Assembly (NCBI GenBank): GCA_964372115.1
Contig: CAYJPN010000021.1
Span: forward strand, 1 to 64,000
DNA: 64,000 bases
Reading direction: 5' to 3'
DNA from: CG2-30-36-16 sp964372115
GTDB lineage: Bacteria > Bacteroidota > Ignavibacteria > Ignavibacteriales > Ignavibacteriaceae
This document shows, piece by piece, positions 54,554-63,791 of the stretch. A program made the position numbers and the translations under genes. Below the pieces are notes generated by a model. That model saw nothing but the letters and a program-made list of their open reading frames with translations. It was not told where the DNA came from and did no database searches. How positions within the stretch are numbered: position 1 is the stretch's first letter; each line of letters opens with the position of its first letter.

Positions 54554-56056
54554 CTACTTAGCCCAAAGAGGGAAAGTGTTCAAATCGAATAACATTGAAC
54601 CGATTAAATAAACGAGCAAGCTAACAATCAGAACTCCGAATATGTTTAGCATAAAACCGGCTTTTACCATATACTGAATTTTCATTTTATCGCTCGCGAA
54701 AATTATAGTATTTGGCGGCGTTGCAACGGGCAGCATAAATGCCATTGAGGTTGAAAGTGTTGCGGTTATCATCAGCAGTAAGGGATTTAAACCGAGAGCA
54801 ATTGAAACTGATGCCATTATCGGCAGTATCATTTGTGCTGTGGCTGTATTGGATGTAAGTTCGGTTAAAAAATTAATTGATAGAGCAGTGAGTATTACAA
54901 TAATAACCGGTGATAAATGTCCTATGCTCTTAAACTGTATGCCGATGAAATCAGATAAACCGGATGTTGTAAATCCTTTTGCAAGAGCAAAGCCGCCGCC
55001 GAAAAGTAAAATAATTCCCCAAGGCACTTTATTAAACGCGGTAACATCAAGCAGCCGCTGTTGGCGCGCTTCAATTTTTTTGGATGGAATTATAAACAAC
55101 AGCAAAGCCATCGAAATTGCAACTGTTCCATCGTTAATAAAATCGGGAGCGGCAAAAATATTTTGCCATCCGGGGATTGTTACAAAACCGATATTAAGAT
55201 CGCTTCGGAAAATCCACAATATAGCTGCGGCGCCGAATAAAATTGCCACTGCTTTTTCTTCGAATGTTATTCTACCGAGTTTAAGGTATTCATTTTGTAT
55301 AAAACTTTTGTCTATTTTTATTTTTTCATCAAACTTGTAAAAAACTTTTATTAAAATAAACGCAACAAACATCAGCATAATTAATGCAATTGGGACGGCA
55401 AGTATCATCCAGGAACCGAATGAAATTGCCGGGGCGTCGGGAAATAAAATTCCATAAATTTTTACAAAAGCAAGATTAGGCGGTGTGCCTATTAACGTTC
55501 CTATTCCGCCGAGTGTGCATGAATAGGCAATAGCAAGTAAAAGCGTAATGGCAAAATTTTTCGTGCTCTCCACTCCGAATTCCTTTTCCATTTTTGCTAT
55601 AATTGCCAAACCGATGGGAAGCATCATTACCGCGGTTGCCGTGTTGGAAATCCACATAGAAAGAAACGCAGCAGCAGCCATAAAACCCATTACAATTGAA
55701 GCAGGACTACCGCCGAAAAGTGTAATAATTTTTAAAGCGATGCGTGTATGCAGTCCCCATTCTTCCATTGCAATAGCAAGCAGAAAACCGCCGAGGAATA
55801 AAAAAATAACGGAGTTTATGTAAGATGAAGCTGTCGCCTCGCCTCCGAGCAGCCCGAGCAGAGGAAAAAGAATTAGCGGCAGTAATGATGTTGCCGCAAG
55901 AGGTACGGCTTCGGTAATCCACCAGACAGCCATTAGTACTGCTACAGCAGCCATTCTGGTTATCTCCGGTTTTTGCGGATCGATATCTACAAAAAGTATA
56001 ATTGATCCTGCCCCAATAATACCGGCAAAGAGCCCGATCTTCCTTATAAGATTCAT
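54554..56056 (-). CDS. DASS-family sodium/dicarboxylate symporter
   Basis: 500 residues from ATG 56056 (a GTG three codons upstream is possible). A dozen membrane segments. Two copies of the SNT substrate/sodium motif are visible: 'SMWISNTATAVMMLPIG' and 'LTELTSNTATAQMILPI'. These carriers import succinate, fumarate, malate or citrate with sodium. Divergent from amrS. Confidence 0.93.
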   Translation of the reverse strand: MNLIRKIGLFAGIIGAGSIILFVDIDPQKPEITRMAAVAVLMAVWWITEAVPLAATSLLPLILFPLLGLLGGEATASSYINSVIFLFLGGFLLAIAMEEWGLHTRIALKIITLFGGSPASIVMGFMAAAAFLSMWISNTATAVMMLPIGLAIIAKMEKEFGVESTKNFAITLLLAIAYSCTLGGIGTLIGTPPNLAFVKIYGILFPDAPAISFGSWMILAVPIALIMLMFVAFILIKVFYKFDEKIKIDKSFIQNEYLKLGRITFEEKAVAILFGAAAILWIFRSDLNIGFVTIPGWQNIFAAPDFINDGTVAISMALLLFIIPSKKIEARQQRLLDVTAFNKVPWGIILLFGGGFALAKGFTTSGLSDFIGIQFKSIGHLSPVIIVILTALSINFLTELTSNTATAQMILPIMASVSIALGLNPLLLMITATLSTSMAFMLPVATPPNTIIFASDKMKIQYMVKAGFMLNIFGVLIVSLLVYLIGSMLFDLNTFPLWAK

Positions 56057-56246
56057 AATATACACGCTGTTGTTTATGGCTTTAGGAAAAATAATAAAAA
56101 AAACAGATAAGTCATTTACATTTTAAACATGAAAATTATTTATGAATTGTTTTCATATCAAAGCTAAACAGTGAAAAAAATGTGAGTATTTTTTGTAACC
56201 GTTTTATTAACTTTTAACAGGCAAAATAGATAACTATTATTGAATC

Positions 56247-57272
56247 ATGAAAACCGAAGAATTAAAACGCGCCGACTGGTGGGAAACTGCCGGTAATGGA
56301 AAAATTTTATGTACGCTTTGCCCGCGTTACTGCACTATCGGTGAAGCACAACAGGGTTTTTGTTTTATCCGGCAAAACATTAACGGAGTTCTTTATACAA
56401 CCGGGTACGGGCATCCAACCGGTTTTGCAATTGATCCGATTGAAAAAAAACCTCTCAATCATTTTCTTCCCGGCTCGGATATTTTAAGTTTCGGCACTGC
56501 GGGCTGTAACCTCGGCTGCAAGTTTTGTCAGAACTGGTACACAAGCAAAGCCAAGCAGGACGAAGTTAGCTCACTCACTGCTTCGCCGGATGATGTAATT
56601 CAGCTTGCAAAAAGGTACAAGGTCTCTTCAATTGCGTACACTTATAACGACCCGACAATATTCGGCGAATATGTAATTGATATTTCAAGACTCGGACGCA
56701 GTGAAGAAATAAAATCGGTTATGGTTACCGCCGGTTACGTAGATAAAAATGCACGGAAAGATGTTTATAAATTTATAGATGCTGCTAATGTCGATCTTAA
56801 AGCATTCACCGAAAATTTTTACAAAAAGCTCACTTCTTCAAGTTTAAGTTCTGTGCTCGATACTCTTGTCTGGTTAAAAAATGAAACTCACGTCTGGATT
56901 GAAATAACAACTCTTTTAATACCGGGTGAAAATGATTCGGCAGATGAAATAAAAGCTGAATGTAATTGGATTGTAAAAAATCTTGGAGAAAACGTTCCGC
57001 TTCATTTTACTGCTTTTCATCCCGACTTTAAAATGAGAAACTATTCCGCCACCCCAATTTCTACTTTAAAGATGGCGCGTGATATTGCTTTTGCCGAGGG
57101 GATAAAATATTGTTATGTCGGAAATGTCCACAACAGCGAGGGGCAAACAACTTATTGCCCTAACTGTAAAACAGCATTGATAAAAAGAGATTGGCATTCG
57201 GTATTAACGAATAAATTAATTGAAGGAAAGTGTTTTAAGTGCGGTGAAATAATAGATGGTTATTTTGGTTAA
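56247..57272 (+). CDS. amrS: AmmeMemoRadiSam system radical SAM enzyme
   Basis: 341 residues. 'GTAGCNLGCKFCQNWYTS' has the CxxxCxxC cluster; 'LCTLCPRYCTIGEAQQGFC' at the start and the CxxC pair at the C-terminus ('YCPNCKTAL', 'GKCFKCGEII') are AmrS features. The Memo (AmrB) and AMMECR1 (AmrA) partners normally nearby are not in this window. Its product is unknown. Related to pyruvate-formate-lyase activases. Confidence 0.93.
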   Translation: MKTEELKRADWWETAGNGKILCTLCPRYCTIGEAQQGFCFIRQNINGVLYTTGYGHPTGFAIDPIEKKPLNHFLPGSDILSFGTAGCNLGCKFCQNWYTSKAKQDEVSSLTASPDDVIQLAKRYKVSSIAYTYNDPTIFGEYVIDISRLGRSEEIKSVMVTAGYVDKNARKDVYKFIDAANVDLKAFTENFYKKLTSSSLSSVLDTLVWLKNETHVWIEITTLLIPGENDSADEIKAECNWIVKNLGENVPLHFTAFHPDFKMRNYSATPISTLKMARDIAFAEGIKYCYVGNVHNSEGQTTYCPNCKTALIKRDWHSVLTNKLIEGKCFKCGEIIDGYFG

Positions 57273-57698
57273 TCATCTAACCTGTCCCATTCCCAAAGTT
57301 TATATGCGATTTTTTTATCAGCCGGCTTGCCCGCCGATTTCAGTATCATCATAATTTGTCCACGATGATGTGATTCGTGCGAAACGATGTAAACAAGAAG
57401 TGCTGCGATTGATGATTTGAAGCCTTTTATTTTTTTCTTCTCTTAAACAGCTTCGTTTTAAAAATTAGAAACTCCATCGGCAGATGCGTTAAACTGTGCA
57501 AGTAGTTCCTCCGTTGTAGGTTTGTCCTCTTTTTTAAATTTTATAAGCCCGATAATTTCGCATGCTTATAAAATGTTCGATCATCGATCTGCCGCTGCCG
57601 AATGCAGTGCGGTTATAACTTTCTTCATTTAATGAATTAAAAATAGCAGGATTCTTTCGCTGATGAATTTTCCAGGCTTCGAATAAATTACAAATCAT
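57269..57698 (-). pseudogene. DinB-like protein, frameshifted
   Basis: Reading the minus strand from ATG 57698, 'MICNLFEAWKIHQRKN' and 'YNRTAFGSGRSMIEHFISM' run into a stop; the next frame continues 'KKEDKPTTEELLAQFNA' and stops; a third stretch gives 'SSIAALLVYIVSHESHHRGQ' and 'YKLWEWDRLDD'. The HExxHRGQ-type helix and C-terminal Trp are those of DinB/YfiT-like four-helix metal-binding proteins. At least two frame changes and stops separate the pieces. It shares four bases with the end of amrS. Confidence 0.75.
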
Positions 57699-57812
57699 AT
57701 AACATCTTTATGTATTCTTTGGGAAAAAAGGTAACCATAACTATTTAATTTTTTTTCAAGGGCAAATAGAAATTTGTTGGAGTAGTTATATTTTTTCCGA
57801 ATTATAATTAAC
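57699..57812. other. Intergenic left of MITE
   Basis: No gene is seen; an open minus-strand frame runs through this stretch and the MITE but has no motif or ribosome site. Confidence 0.3.
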
Positions 57813-57943
57813 TTAAGGGCATCTCTAAAAACTTTAATTGGCACTCTTCGAAAAGCCGGTTTGGCAGCATATACTTGTATTCCGTTAATCAATACGTTTT
57901 CGTTGGCTAACGGATAACGGATTAGTTTTTAGAGGAGCCTTAA
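57813..57943. mobile_element. MITE-like element with TTAA target duplication
   Basis: GGGCATCTCTAAAAACT (57817-57833) is inverted as AGTTTTTAGAGGAGCC (57924-57939), and both ends are flanked by TTAA (57813-57816, 57940-57943). Total about 123 bp without coding capacity. TIRs beginning GGGC and a TTAA (YTAR) duplication fit a non-autonomous IS5-like element; that family is inferred from memory. Confidence 0.7.
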
Positions 57944-57985
57944 CTATTGTATAAAATTTTCTTACATAAACAAAGAGTAAGTTAA

Positions 57986-60424
57986 ATGCGAAGAATTATA
58001 CCTTTACTTCTCATAACCGTCTTTCTAAACACTAATGCTTCCGGTCAAATTATGGATTATAAAATAATACCCTCACCAAAAATAATTGAAATTACACCCG
58101 GCAGTTTTTCTATTGCAGAGAATGCAACGATCAGTATTAAAAATAATTACGACGATAATTTGTACACTGCTGAAATTATTAGAAAAACATTAAAAGATTT
58201 TCTTCACTTAAAATCAACCGTTAAAAATAAAACGGGTGGAGTTATAACTTTATCCATTAATGATAATCTGAAACAAAAGTATAGTTCAATAACGGATGAA
58301 GGATATTCGCTAAATATTACCGATAAAGGTATTCTTATCGAAGCGATAACTTCAAAAGGTTTATTCTACGGAACGATGAGTTTAATACAACTTCTTGAAA
58401 AAGCAGATGATAATAATTTGCCTCTCTTCAGTATTGTTGATTGGCCGGATATGAAAGTAAGAGGCGTAAGTGATGATATAAGCCGGGGACAGGTTTCAAC
58501 GCTCGATAATTTTAAAAAAATTATTGAGCACATGGCTCGTTACAAGATGAATGTTTACATGCCGTATATGGAAGATATGCTTAAGTTTGATGCGTATCCG
58601 ACAATCGGTTTAAACAGAGGTGCTTTAACAAAAGATGAAGTTCGAGAACTCGTTAATTTTGCTGGTAAACATTTTATGGATGTTATCCCTATTTTCCAAA
58701 CTCTCGGTCATTATGAAAATATTCTTGCGCAGGAAGAATTTATAAAATATGCGGAATTCCCGGGTGCCGCTTCGCTTAATGTATCGAATGATTCAACTTA
58801 TACCTTTCTTGAAGCAATGATGAAAGAAGTTTTTGAGTTGTTCCCGTCAAAATATTTTCACATGGGGGCCGATGAAAGTTATGATGTTGGTTTGGGGAAA
58901 AGCAAAAACCTTGTTGATGAAACAAACATAGCAACCGTGCACGCAAACCACTACAAAAAGGTTTATAATATAGCAAAAAAATATGGCAAAACTGTTTTAA
59001 TGTACGGCGATATTATTTTGCAGCATCCCGAAATATTATCGCAGCTTCCTAAGGATATAATTATAGTTGACTGGCATTACCGCGCCGATTACAATTACCC
59101 TTCTACGCAAAAATTTAAAGACGCCGGTTTTGAATATTATGTTTCCCCGGCTTCCTGGAATTTTCTTACTACCTTTCCTACAAATGTTAATGCGCTGCCA
59201 AATATAAAAAATATAATCCGTAATGGATTACAAAATAATTCAACCGGAATGATAAACTCTAACTGGGGTGATTACGGCGCCGAAACATTTAAGGAACTTA
59301 TTCTTTTTGATTATGCTTGGTCGGCTCAGTGTTCCTGGAATCTCGGGGCAAGTGATATTGACAACTTTTCGCAAAATTATTTTTACGACTTTTTTGGTAT
59401 TAACGACAGCAGGTTATCATCTATTTACAGAACAATGAGCAATCCTTTAAACCAAATGATGTGGCACGAAGTCTGGCGGCATCCGCTTATCCCCTTCCGC
59501 GAACCTGTTTGGTGGGAAAGCAACGTTTCCAAAGTAGTAAAACAAAACTGGATGGAATGGTCGCTGCCGCAAGTAAAACGTGATGTTGAAGCAGTTAAAC
59601 CATTGGTTAAAAAAAATTCCGATCATCTTGGTTTGATCGCGTATTTACTAAAGTTTAATGATTGGTACAAACAAAAAATTGAAACCCAGTTAGAAATATT
59701 TGAGGTAAAAAACAAAACCGATGTTAAAGACTTCAATTCTCTCAATACCCTGCTTGACGAAAATATTAAGAGCCTCCAATTATTGAAGAGAAATTATAGA
59801 GACATCTGGTTGAAATATTACAAAGGCGATAACCTTAAAATGGTTGAAGATAAATTCGACAGGCTCTCGGCTTATTTTTGGGAAACGAAACATCAAATTG
59901 CCGACTTTGTCTCCAGAAAAACCGATTCGGTTTTTTATACGCCTGAAATAAGCAGCCAGTGGATATATGCGCCGACAGATAACAATGGGTTTGCACATTC
60001 AGCAGAGTTTAAGTACAATTTTGAGTTGACTTCGAAACCGGAAGAAGCATTGCTTCAACTGATGGGAGACACTTATGCTGAACTTTATATTAACGGACAA
60101 TTTGTAGATAAAGTTTTTGCCCGCCGTTCATTATCTTTGTTAGTGGATTATAAAAGAATAAAATTTTTAGATATTGCAAAATATTTGAAAGAAGGAGAAA
60201 ACTCTATTTCTGTTAAAGCGAATAATTATGGTAAAAACGGCGCTGCCGGTGTTAACATTATTTCACGGATAAAAGAAGATAAAGACTATATGACTGTGAA
60301 AACATCAACCGAGTGGCAGACAAAAGTTAATGACGACTGGATACCGGCAGTATCAAAAAACTATCCTTTCTTAATTATAGCTCCGAATTTTGAAACAAAA
60401 CGAACAAGCTGGATTGAACGATAA
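57986..60424 (+). CDS. Beta-N-acetylhexosaminidase (GH20)
   Basis: 812 residues. Signal peptide to about residue 20 ('LLLITVFLNTNASGQ'), GH20b domain 25-150, GH20 TIM barrel from about 160. The catalytic Asp-Glu pair is in 'YFHMGADESYDVG' (about 291-302). A sugar-binding sandwich lies at the C-terminus. It removes terminal GlcNAc or GalNAc from chitin fragments, glycans or peptidoglycan. It has no T9SS tail, so periplasmic location is likely. The next gene overlaps by one base. Confidence 0.93.
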   Translation: MRRIIPLLLITVFLNTNASGQIMDYKIIPSPKIIEITPGSFSIAENATISIKNNYDDNLYTAEIIRKTLKDFLHLKSTVKNKTGGVITLSINDNLKQKYSSITDEGYSLNITDKGILIEAITSKGLFYGTMSLIQLLEKADDNNLPLFSIVDWPDMKVRGVSDDISRGQVSTLDNFKKIIEHMARYKMNVYMPYMEDMLKFDAYPTIGLNRGALTKDEVRELVNFAGKHFMDVIPIFQTLGHYENILAQEEFIKYAEFPGAASLNVSNDSTYTFLEAMMKEVFELFPSKYFHMGADESYDVGLGKSKNLVDETNIATVHANHYKKVYNIAKKYGKTVLMYGDIILQHPEILSQLPKDIIIVDWHYRADYNYPSTQKFKDAGFEYYVSPASWNFLTTFPTNVNALPNIKNIIRNGLQNNSTGMINSNWGDYGAETFKELILFDYAWSAQCSWNLGASDIDNFSQNYFYDFFGINDSRLSSIYRTMSNPLNQMMWHEVWRHPLIPFREPVWWESNVSKVVKQNWMEWSLPQVKRDVEAVKPLVKKNSDHLGLIAYLLKFNDWYKQKIETQLEIFEVKNKTDVKDFNSLNTLLDENIKSLQLLKRNYRDIWLKYYKGDNLKMVEDKFDRLSAYFWETKHQIADFVSRKTDSVFYTPEISSQWIYAPTDNNGFAHSAEFKYNFELTSKPEEALLQLMGDTYAELYINGQFVDKVFARRSLSLLVDYKRIKFLDIAKYLKEGENSISVKANNYGKNGAAGVNIISRIKEDKDYMTVKTSTEWQTKVNDDWIPAVSKNYPFLIIAPNFETKRTSWIER

Positions 60425-60948
60425 TGAAAAAATTATTAATCGTAGGTTCCGGAATGTTAAGCGGATTGATTTTTCTTCTCTTTGTTGTCCCTTTTCTTAG
60501 TGGTTTATCCGTTAGTCTTTTCACCGGGGAAACGGTTAGTTATTCAATTAGCGGAATAAGATTGGTCGCGGATTATAACTTTTTATCCGGTTATCAAATT
60601 ATTTTGGTTTCGTTACTAACAATTGCACCAATTATTTTTAGTGTTGCGGCAATCGAAATATCCATGATTTTAATAAACAATTCAAAACTAAATAAAATAA
60701 AAAGCCCGCTAATAGTATTTCAACTTGTAAATGTTGGGTTTTTGATTTTTACAATTTTTCTTGGGTTGTTATCAATGATACTGCAGAGCAAAATAGAAAC
60801 ATTATGGAACGACCTGATGCGATATTTGCAAGTAAGTGAAACAGAAAAACTGCTTATTATGTTTGTATTTCTTTTTATCGTCTTTATATATATAAACTTA
60901 ACATCCAGAAGGATGAGATATTTAATTCCTTCGGTAAAACAAAAATAA
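60424..60948 (+). CDS. Four-pass membrane protein, unknown
   Basis: 174 residues with four likely membrane segments ('MLSGLIFLLFVVPFL', 'YQIILVSLLTIAPIIF', 'VGFLIFTIFLGLLSMI', 'LLIMFVFLFIVFIYINL'). I do not recognise the family. It overlaps the hexosaminidase stop by one base and precedes the SDR by 15 bases, so it belongs to this operon. Confidence 0.75.
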   Translation: MKKLLIVGSGMLSGLIFLLFVVPFLSGLSVSLFTGETVSYSISGIRLVADYNFLSGYQIILVSLLTIAPIIFSVAAIEISMILINNSKLNKIKSPLIVFQLVNVGFLIFTIFLGLLSMILQSKIETLWNDLMRYLQVSETEKLLIMFVFLFIVFIYINLTSRRMRYLIPSVKQK

Positions 60949-60963
60949 ATTTAGGAAATAGTA

Positions 60964-61734
60964 ATGTTGTTATTAAAAAATAAAACAGTATTTATAACTG
61001 GCGCTTCATCAGGCATCGGCAAAGCCAGCGCGGTTGAATTCGCAAAAGAAGGAGCCAACCTAATACTCGCTGCCAGAAGAATCGATCGTTTAACCGAACT
61101 TGCCGAAGATTTAGCTAAAAAGTATAACGTGAAAATAAAAAACGCAGAGCTTGATGTAAGAGATAAAAATATGGTTCAACTTGTTATATCTTCTTTACCT
61201 GAAGAATGGAAAACAATTGATGTACTTGTGAATAATGCAGGTCTTGCCCGCGGGTTTGATAAACTGCAGGATGGAAATACCGATGATTGGGATGAAATGA
61301 TTGACACAAACATTAAAGGATTATTGTATGTAACAAAACAAGTAATTCCGTTAATGATAAAAAGAGAAAGCGGTCATATTATTAATATCGGTTCAACCGC
61401 CGGGCACGAAGTGTACACAAAAGGAAACGTATATGCAGCCACTAAGTTTGCAGTTAACGCGCTAACACAGTCAATAAGACTTGATGTGCTTGATAAAAAT
61501 ATAAAAGTTACTGCCGTTGATCCCGGAATGGTAGAAACTGAATTCAGTTTAGTACGTTTTACCGGCGATGAAGAAAAAGCATTGGGTGTTTATAAAGGTA
61601 TAACTCCCTTAACACCGGAAGATGTTGCCGCAGCGGTTGTTTTTTGTGCAACACGCCCGCCGCATGTAAATATTAACGAACTTATTATAACGCCCTCGGC
61701 ACAGGCATCATCAACTCAGGTTTACCGGAAGTAA
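60964..61734 (+). CDS. Short-chain dehydrogenase/reductase (YdfG-like)
   Basis: 256 residues. 'TGASSGIGKASAVEFAKEGA' is the NAD(P) motif, 'LVNNAGLARG' the NNAG, 'INIGSTAGHEVY' the Ser and 'YAATKFAVNAL' the YxxxK catalytic pair. The sequence is close to the YdfG/3-hydroxy acid dehydrogenase group. Last gene of the GH20 operon; its stop touches a MITE-like element. Confidence 0.93.
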   Translation: MLLLKNKTVFITGASSGIGKASAVEFAKEGANLILAARRIDRLTELAEDLAKKYNVKIKNAELDVRDKNMVQLVISSLPEEWKTIDVLVNNAGLARGFDKLQDGNTDDWDEMIDTNIKGLLYVTKQVIPLMIKRESGHIINIGSTAGHEVYTKGNVYAATKFAVNALTQSIRLDVLDKNIKVTAVDPGMVETEFSLVRFTGDEEKALGVYKGITPLTPEDVAAAVVFCATRPPHVNINELIITPSAQASSTQVYRK

Positions 61735-61885
61735 ATAAGGGGCTGTCTTAAAAGTCATTTCTACCAAGCATTGAGCTTGTCGAAATGTGGTTTTCGAATC
61801 AAATTACTAACTTCAACAATTCGACAAACTCAGAGCGGTGCGAGATCAGTTAGCATATAAATTTACTTTTGTGACAGCCCCTTAT
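61735..61885. mobile_element. MITE-like inverted-repeat element
   Basis: ATAAGGGGCTGTC...AAAAGT at the left is inverted as ACTTTT...GACAGCCCCTTAT at the right (about 21 bp, two or three mismatches). A second, nested inverted repeat (TGAGCTTGTCGAA/TTCGACAAACTCA) lies inside. About 151 bp, non-coding, starting directly after the SDR stop. GGGGCTGTC-type ends are common in insertion sequences of Bacteroidota. It may double as a terminator. Confidence 0.7.
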
Positions 61886-61901
61886 TCTTGTAATTTTTTA
61901 T

Positions 61902-62516
61902 TTATTGCACAAAAAGAGAAACATCTCCAGCGCCTTCCCTAACTACCTCTGGAACTTCCTCACTCAAATCAATTACACTAGACGGGGTACTATTTATACC
62001 CGTTGATGCAAGCATCAGATCAACATGCGAGTTGAAAATTGCGCGAATTTCATTCGGATCGAGTAATACTTCACCTTTCCTGTTTGTTGCACTTGTGCTT
62101 ATTATAGGATTCCCAAGCTCTTTTACAAGAGTTAAAGTTACATTATAATTTGGAACCCTAATGCCTACAGTTTTTCTTTTACTCCATAATGTTTTAGGTA
62201 CTAATTTTGCGGCGGGAAGAATAAATGTATATGGTCCGGGAAGAAGGTGTTTCATAGTTCTGTATGCATAATCGGACACGCGGGCATATTTAGAAATGTC
62301 CTTCAAATCAGAACAAATAAAACTAAACAATTTTTCCGTCGATTCATTTTTGATGCTGAAAATACGTTCGAGAGCCTGTTTATTAAAAATATCACATCCA
62401 ATTCCGTAAACCGTGTCGGTAGGGTAAATAATTACACCTCCATTTTTTAATACCTCCACTGCTTTGTTTATATACCTCAATTGCGGGTTTTCGGGATGTA
62501 ATTCGTAGAATTCCAT
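61902..62516 (-). CDS. tsaC: Threonylcarbamoyl-AMP synthase-like (Sua5/YrdC/YciO)
   Basis: 204 residues. 'GGVIIYPTDTVYGIGCD' and 'RKTVGIRVPNYNVTLTLV' and 'ISTSATNRKGEV' form the YrdC fold's nucleotide and carbamoyl sites. It makes threonylcarbamoyl-AMP for t6A37 tRNA, or is a YciO paralogue; the length without the Sua5 extra domain fits either. ATG 62516. Confidence 0.88.
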   Translation of the reverse strand: MEFYELHPENPQLRYINKAVEVLKNGGVIIYPTDTVYGIGCDIFNKQALERIFSIKNESTEKLFSFICSDLKDISKYARVSDYAYRTMKHLLPGPYTFILPAAKLVPKTLWSKRKTVGIRVPNYNVTLTLVKELGNPIISTSATNRKGEVLLDPNEIRAIFNSHVDLMLASTGINSTPSSVIDLSEEVPEVVREGAGDVSLFVQ

Positions 62517-62585
62517 GAATGACTCCTTTCAAAAAGTGCAAAATATAGCTAATTTCATAGATAATTTAAGGGGATGAATATCCGG

Positions 62586-62612
62586 TTAACTGTTGTGCAA
62601 AATAACAGTTAA
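62586..62612. promoter_or_regulatory. Operator-like inverted repeat
   Basis: TTAACTGTT (62586-62594) and AACAGTTAA (62604-62612) form a perfect 9-bp inverted repeat with a 9-base spacer, midway in the 243-base gap between divergent tsaC and rpmB. No T-run. TATATTTG at 62709-62716 fits a Bacteroidota -7 box for rpmB. Confidence 0.45.
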
Positions 62613-62759
62613 AAATTAATAATCAATACCTATAAGAGATATTTTTATACCTCGAAGAAATAATTAATATTTTTTTCGGGGTTCTTTATTTTTTATAAAT
62701 GATTTTGTTATATTTGCAGTTCTTAAATAAAAACAATAGTTTGTTACCAGGAGAATTAA

Positions 62760-62999
62760 ATGTCTAGAAGATGTCAAGTTACAGGTGTTGGACCAACTAG
62801 CGGACATAATGTATCGCACGCCCATAATAGAACAAAAAGAAGATTTTTGCCTAATCTGCAGAAAAAAAGAGTTTGGGTTCAGGAGTTAAATAGATTTGTT
62901 ACGCTAAAACTCACAACTTCGGCTATAAAAACAATTGCAAAGAACGGTACCTCTCATATAGCCAAACTTGTAAAAGATAAAAAAGTTAAAATTAGATAA
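62760..62999 (+). CDS. rpmB: 50S ribosomal protein L28
   Basis: 79 residues. 'MSRRCQVTGVGPTSGHNVSH' is the bL28 start and 'RTKRRFLPNLQKKRVW' the core. The zinc-binding pattern is not complete (only one Cys), so the C- form. GGAG precedes ATG 62760 by six to seven bases. Single gene between an upstream divergent region and a bidirectional terminator. Confidence 0.97.
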   Translation: MSRRCQVTGVGPTSGHNVSHAHNRTKRRFLPNLQKKRVWVQELNRFVTLKLTTSAIKTIAKNGTSHIAKLVKDKKVKIR

Positions 63000-63026
63000 T
63001 ACATTTTTCTTCTTCTGTTTTTGTAT

Positions 63027-63060
63027 AAAAAAAAAGGAAAGCTAAGCTTTCCTTTTTTTT
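63027..63060. terminator. Bidirectional terminator rpmB/rplI
   Basis: AAAAAAAAAGGAAAG / CTTTCCTTTTTTTT with a five-base loop lies between the converging stops of rpmB and rplI and works in either direction. Confidence 0.92.
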
Positions 63061-63081
63061 GTTTAAACCGTTGTAAACGGG

Positions 63082-63525
63082 TTATTCTCTTACAACCCAC
63101 ACTTTTATTTTAGCGCTAACGCTAGGGTGCAGTTTTATATCGATGCCGTAAATACCGAGAGCTTTTATTGGTTCTTCTATTTCGATTTTTCTTTTATCGA
63201 TGTCGTAACCTTTTTCTTTCAGTGAATCTGCAATCATTTGAGCTGTTACAGTGCCGAAGATCTTATCTTCTTCACCAACCTGCACAGGGATTGTAACAGA
63301 TACTTTTTCGAGTTCAGTGGACATTGCTTCGGCAGCGTGAACTTCCTGCTCCATTTTTTTATTCAGAGCTTTTTTCTCTTCTTCAAGTGCACGAACATTA
63401 CCTTTTAATGCTGCGTATGCAATTTTACGGGGAATAAGAAAATTTCTTGCATACCCGCTTTTTACATCAGCCACATCGCCAATCTGCCCAAGAGTCTCAT
63501 GGTTCTGTCTTAATATTACTTTCAT
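63082..63525 (-). CDS. rplI: 50S ribosomal protein L9
   Basis: 147 residues. 'MKVILRQNHETLGQIGDVAD' and 'VKSGYARNFLIPRKIA' are the bL9 N-domain, and a long helix leads to the C-domain ('DKRKIEIEEPIKALG'). Full length. ATG 63525 with GGAG. Follows rpsR by 22 bases in the ssb-rpsR-rplI cluster. Confidence 0.97.
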   Translation of the reverse strand: MKVILRQNHETLGQIGDVADVKSGYARNFLIPRKIAYAALKGNVRALEEEKKALNKKMEQEVHAAEAMSTELEKVSVTIPVQVGEEDKIFGTVTAQMIADSLKEKGYDIDKRKIEIEEPIKALGIYGIDIKLHPSVSAKIKVWVVRE

Positions 63526-63547
63526 TTTTTCTCCTGCGTTTTACATT

Positions 63548-63778
63548 CTACTTAACAGTATCTGACACGTAGGGGAGCAGTGCCATGTGCCGGGCTCTTT
63601 TGATGGCTTTAGCAAGCTCTCTCTGATACTTTGCACTGGTGCCGGTAATTCTCTTAGGAATTATCTTTCCCTGTTCGGTAGTAAATTTTTGAAGCATTTT
63701 TACGTCTTTAAAATCAATATATTTTATATTGTTTTCGGTAAATCTGCATACTTTTTTTTGTTTTGTTTCTTTTCTCAT
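63548..63778 (-). CDS. rpsR: 30S ribosomal protein S18
   Basis: 76 residues from ATG 63778 (AGG upstream; a TTG two codons earlier is less likely). 'YIDFKDVKMLQKFTTEQGKI' and 'KRITGTSAKYQRELAKAIKR' are the bS18 signatures. Confidence 0.97.
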   Translation of the reverse strand: MRKETKQKKVCRFTENNIKYIDFKDVKMLQKFTTEQGKIIPKRITGTSAKYQRELAKAIKRARHMALLPYVSDTVK

Positions 63779-63791
63779 TTTCAATACCTAA

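Noticed and set aside
57695..57892. Minus-strand gene spanning the MITE
   Set aside because: The frame runs through the inverted repeat, has no motif or ribosome site, and looks accidental.
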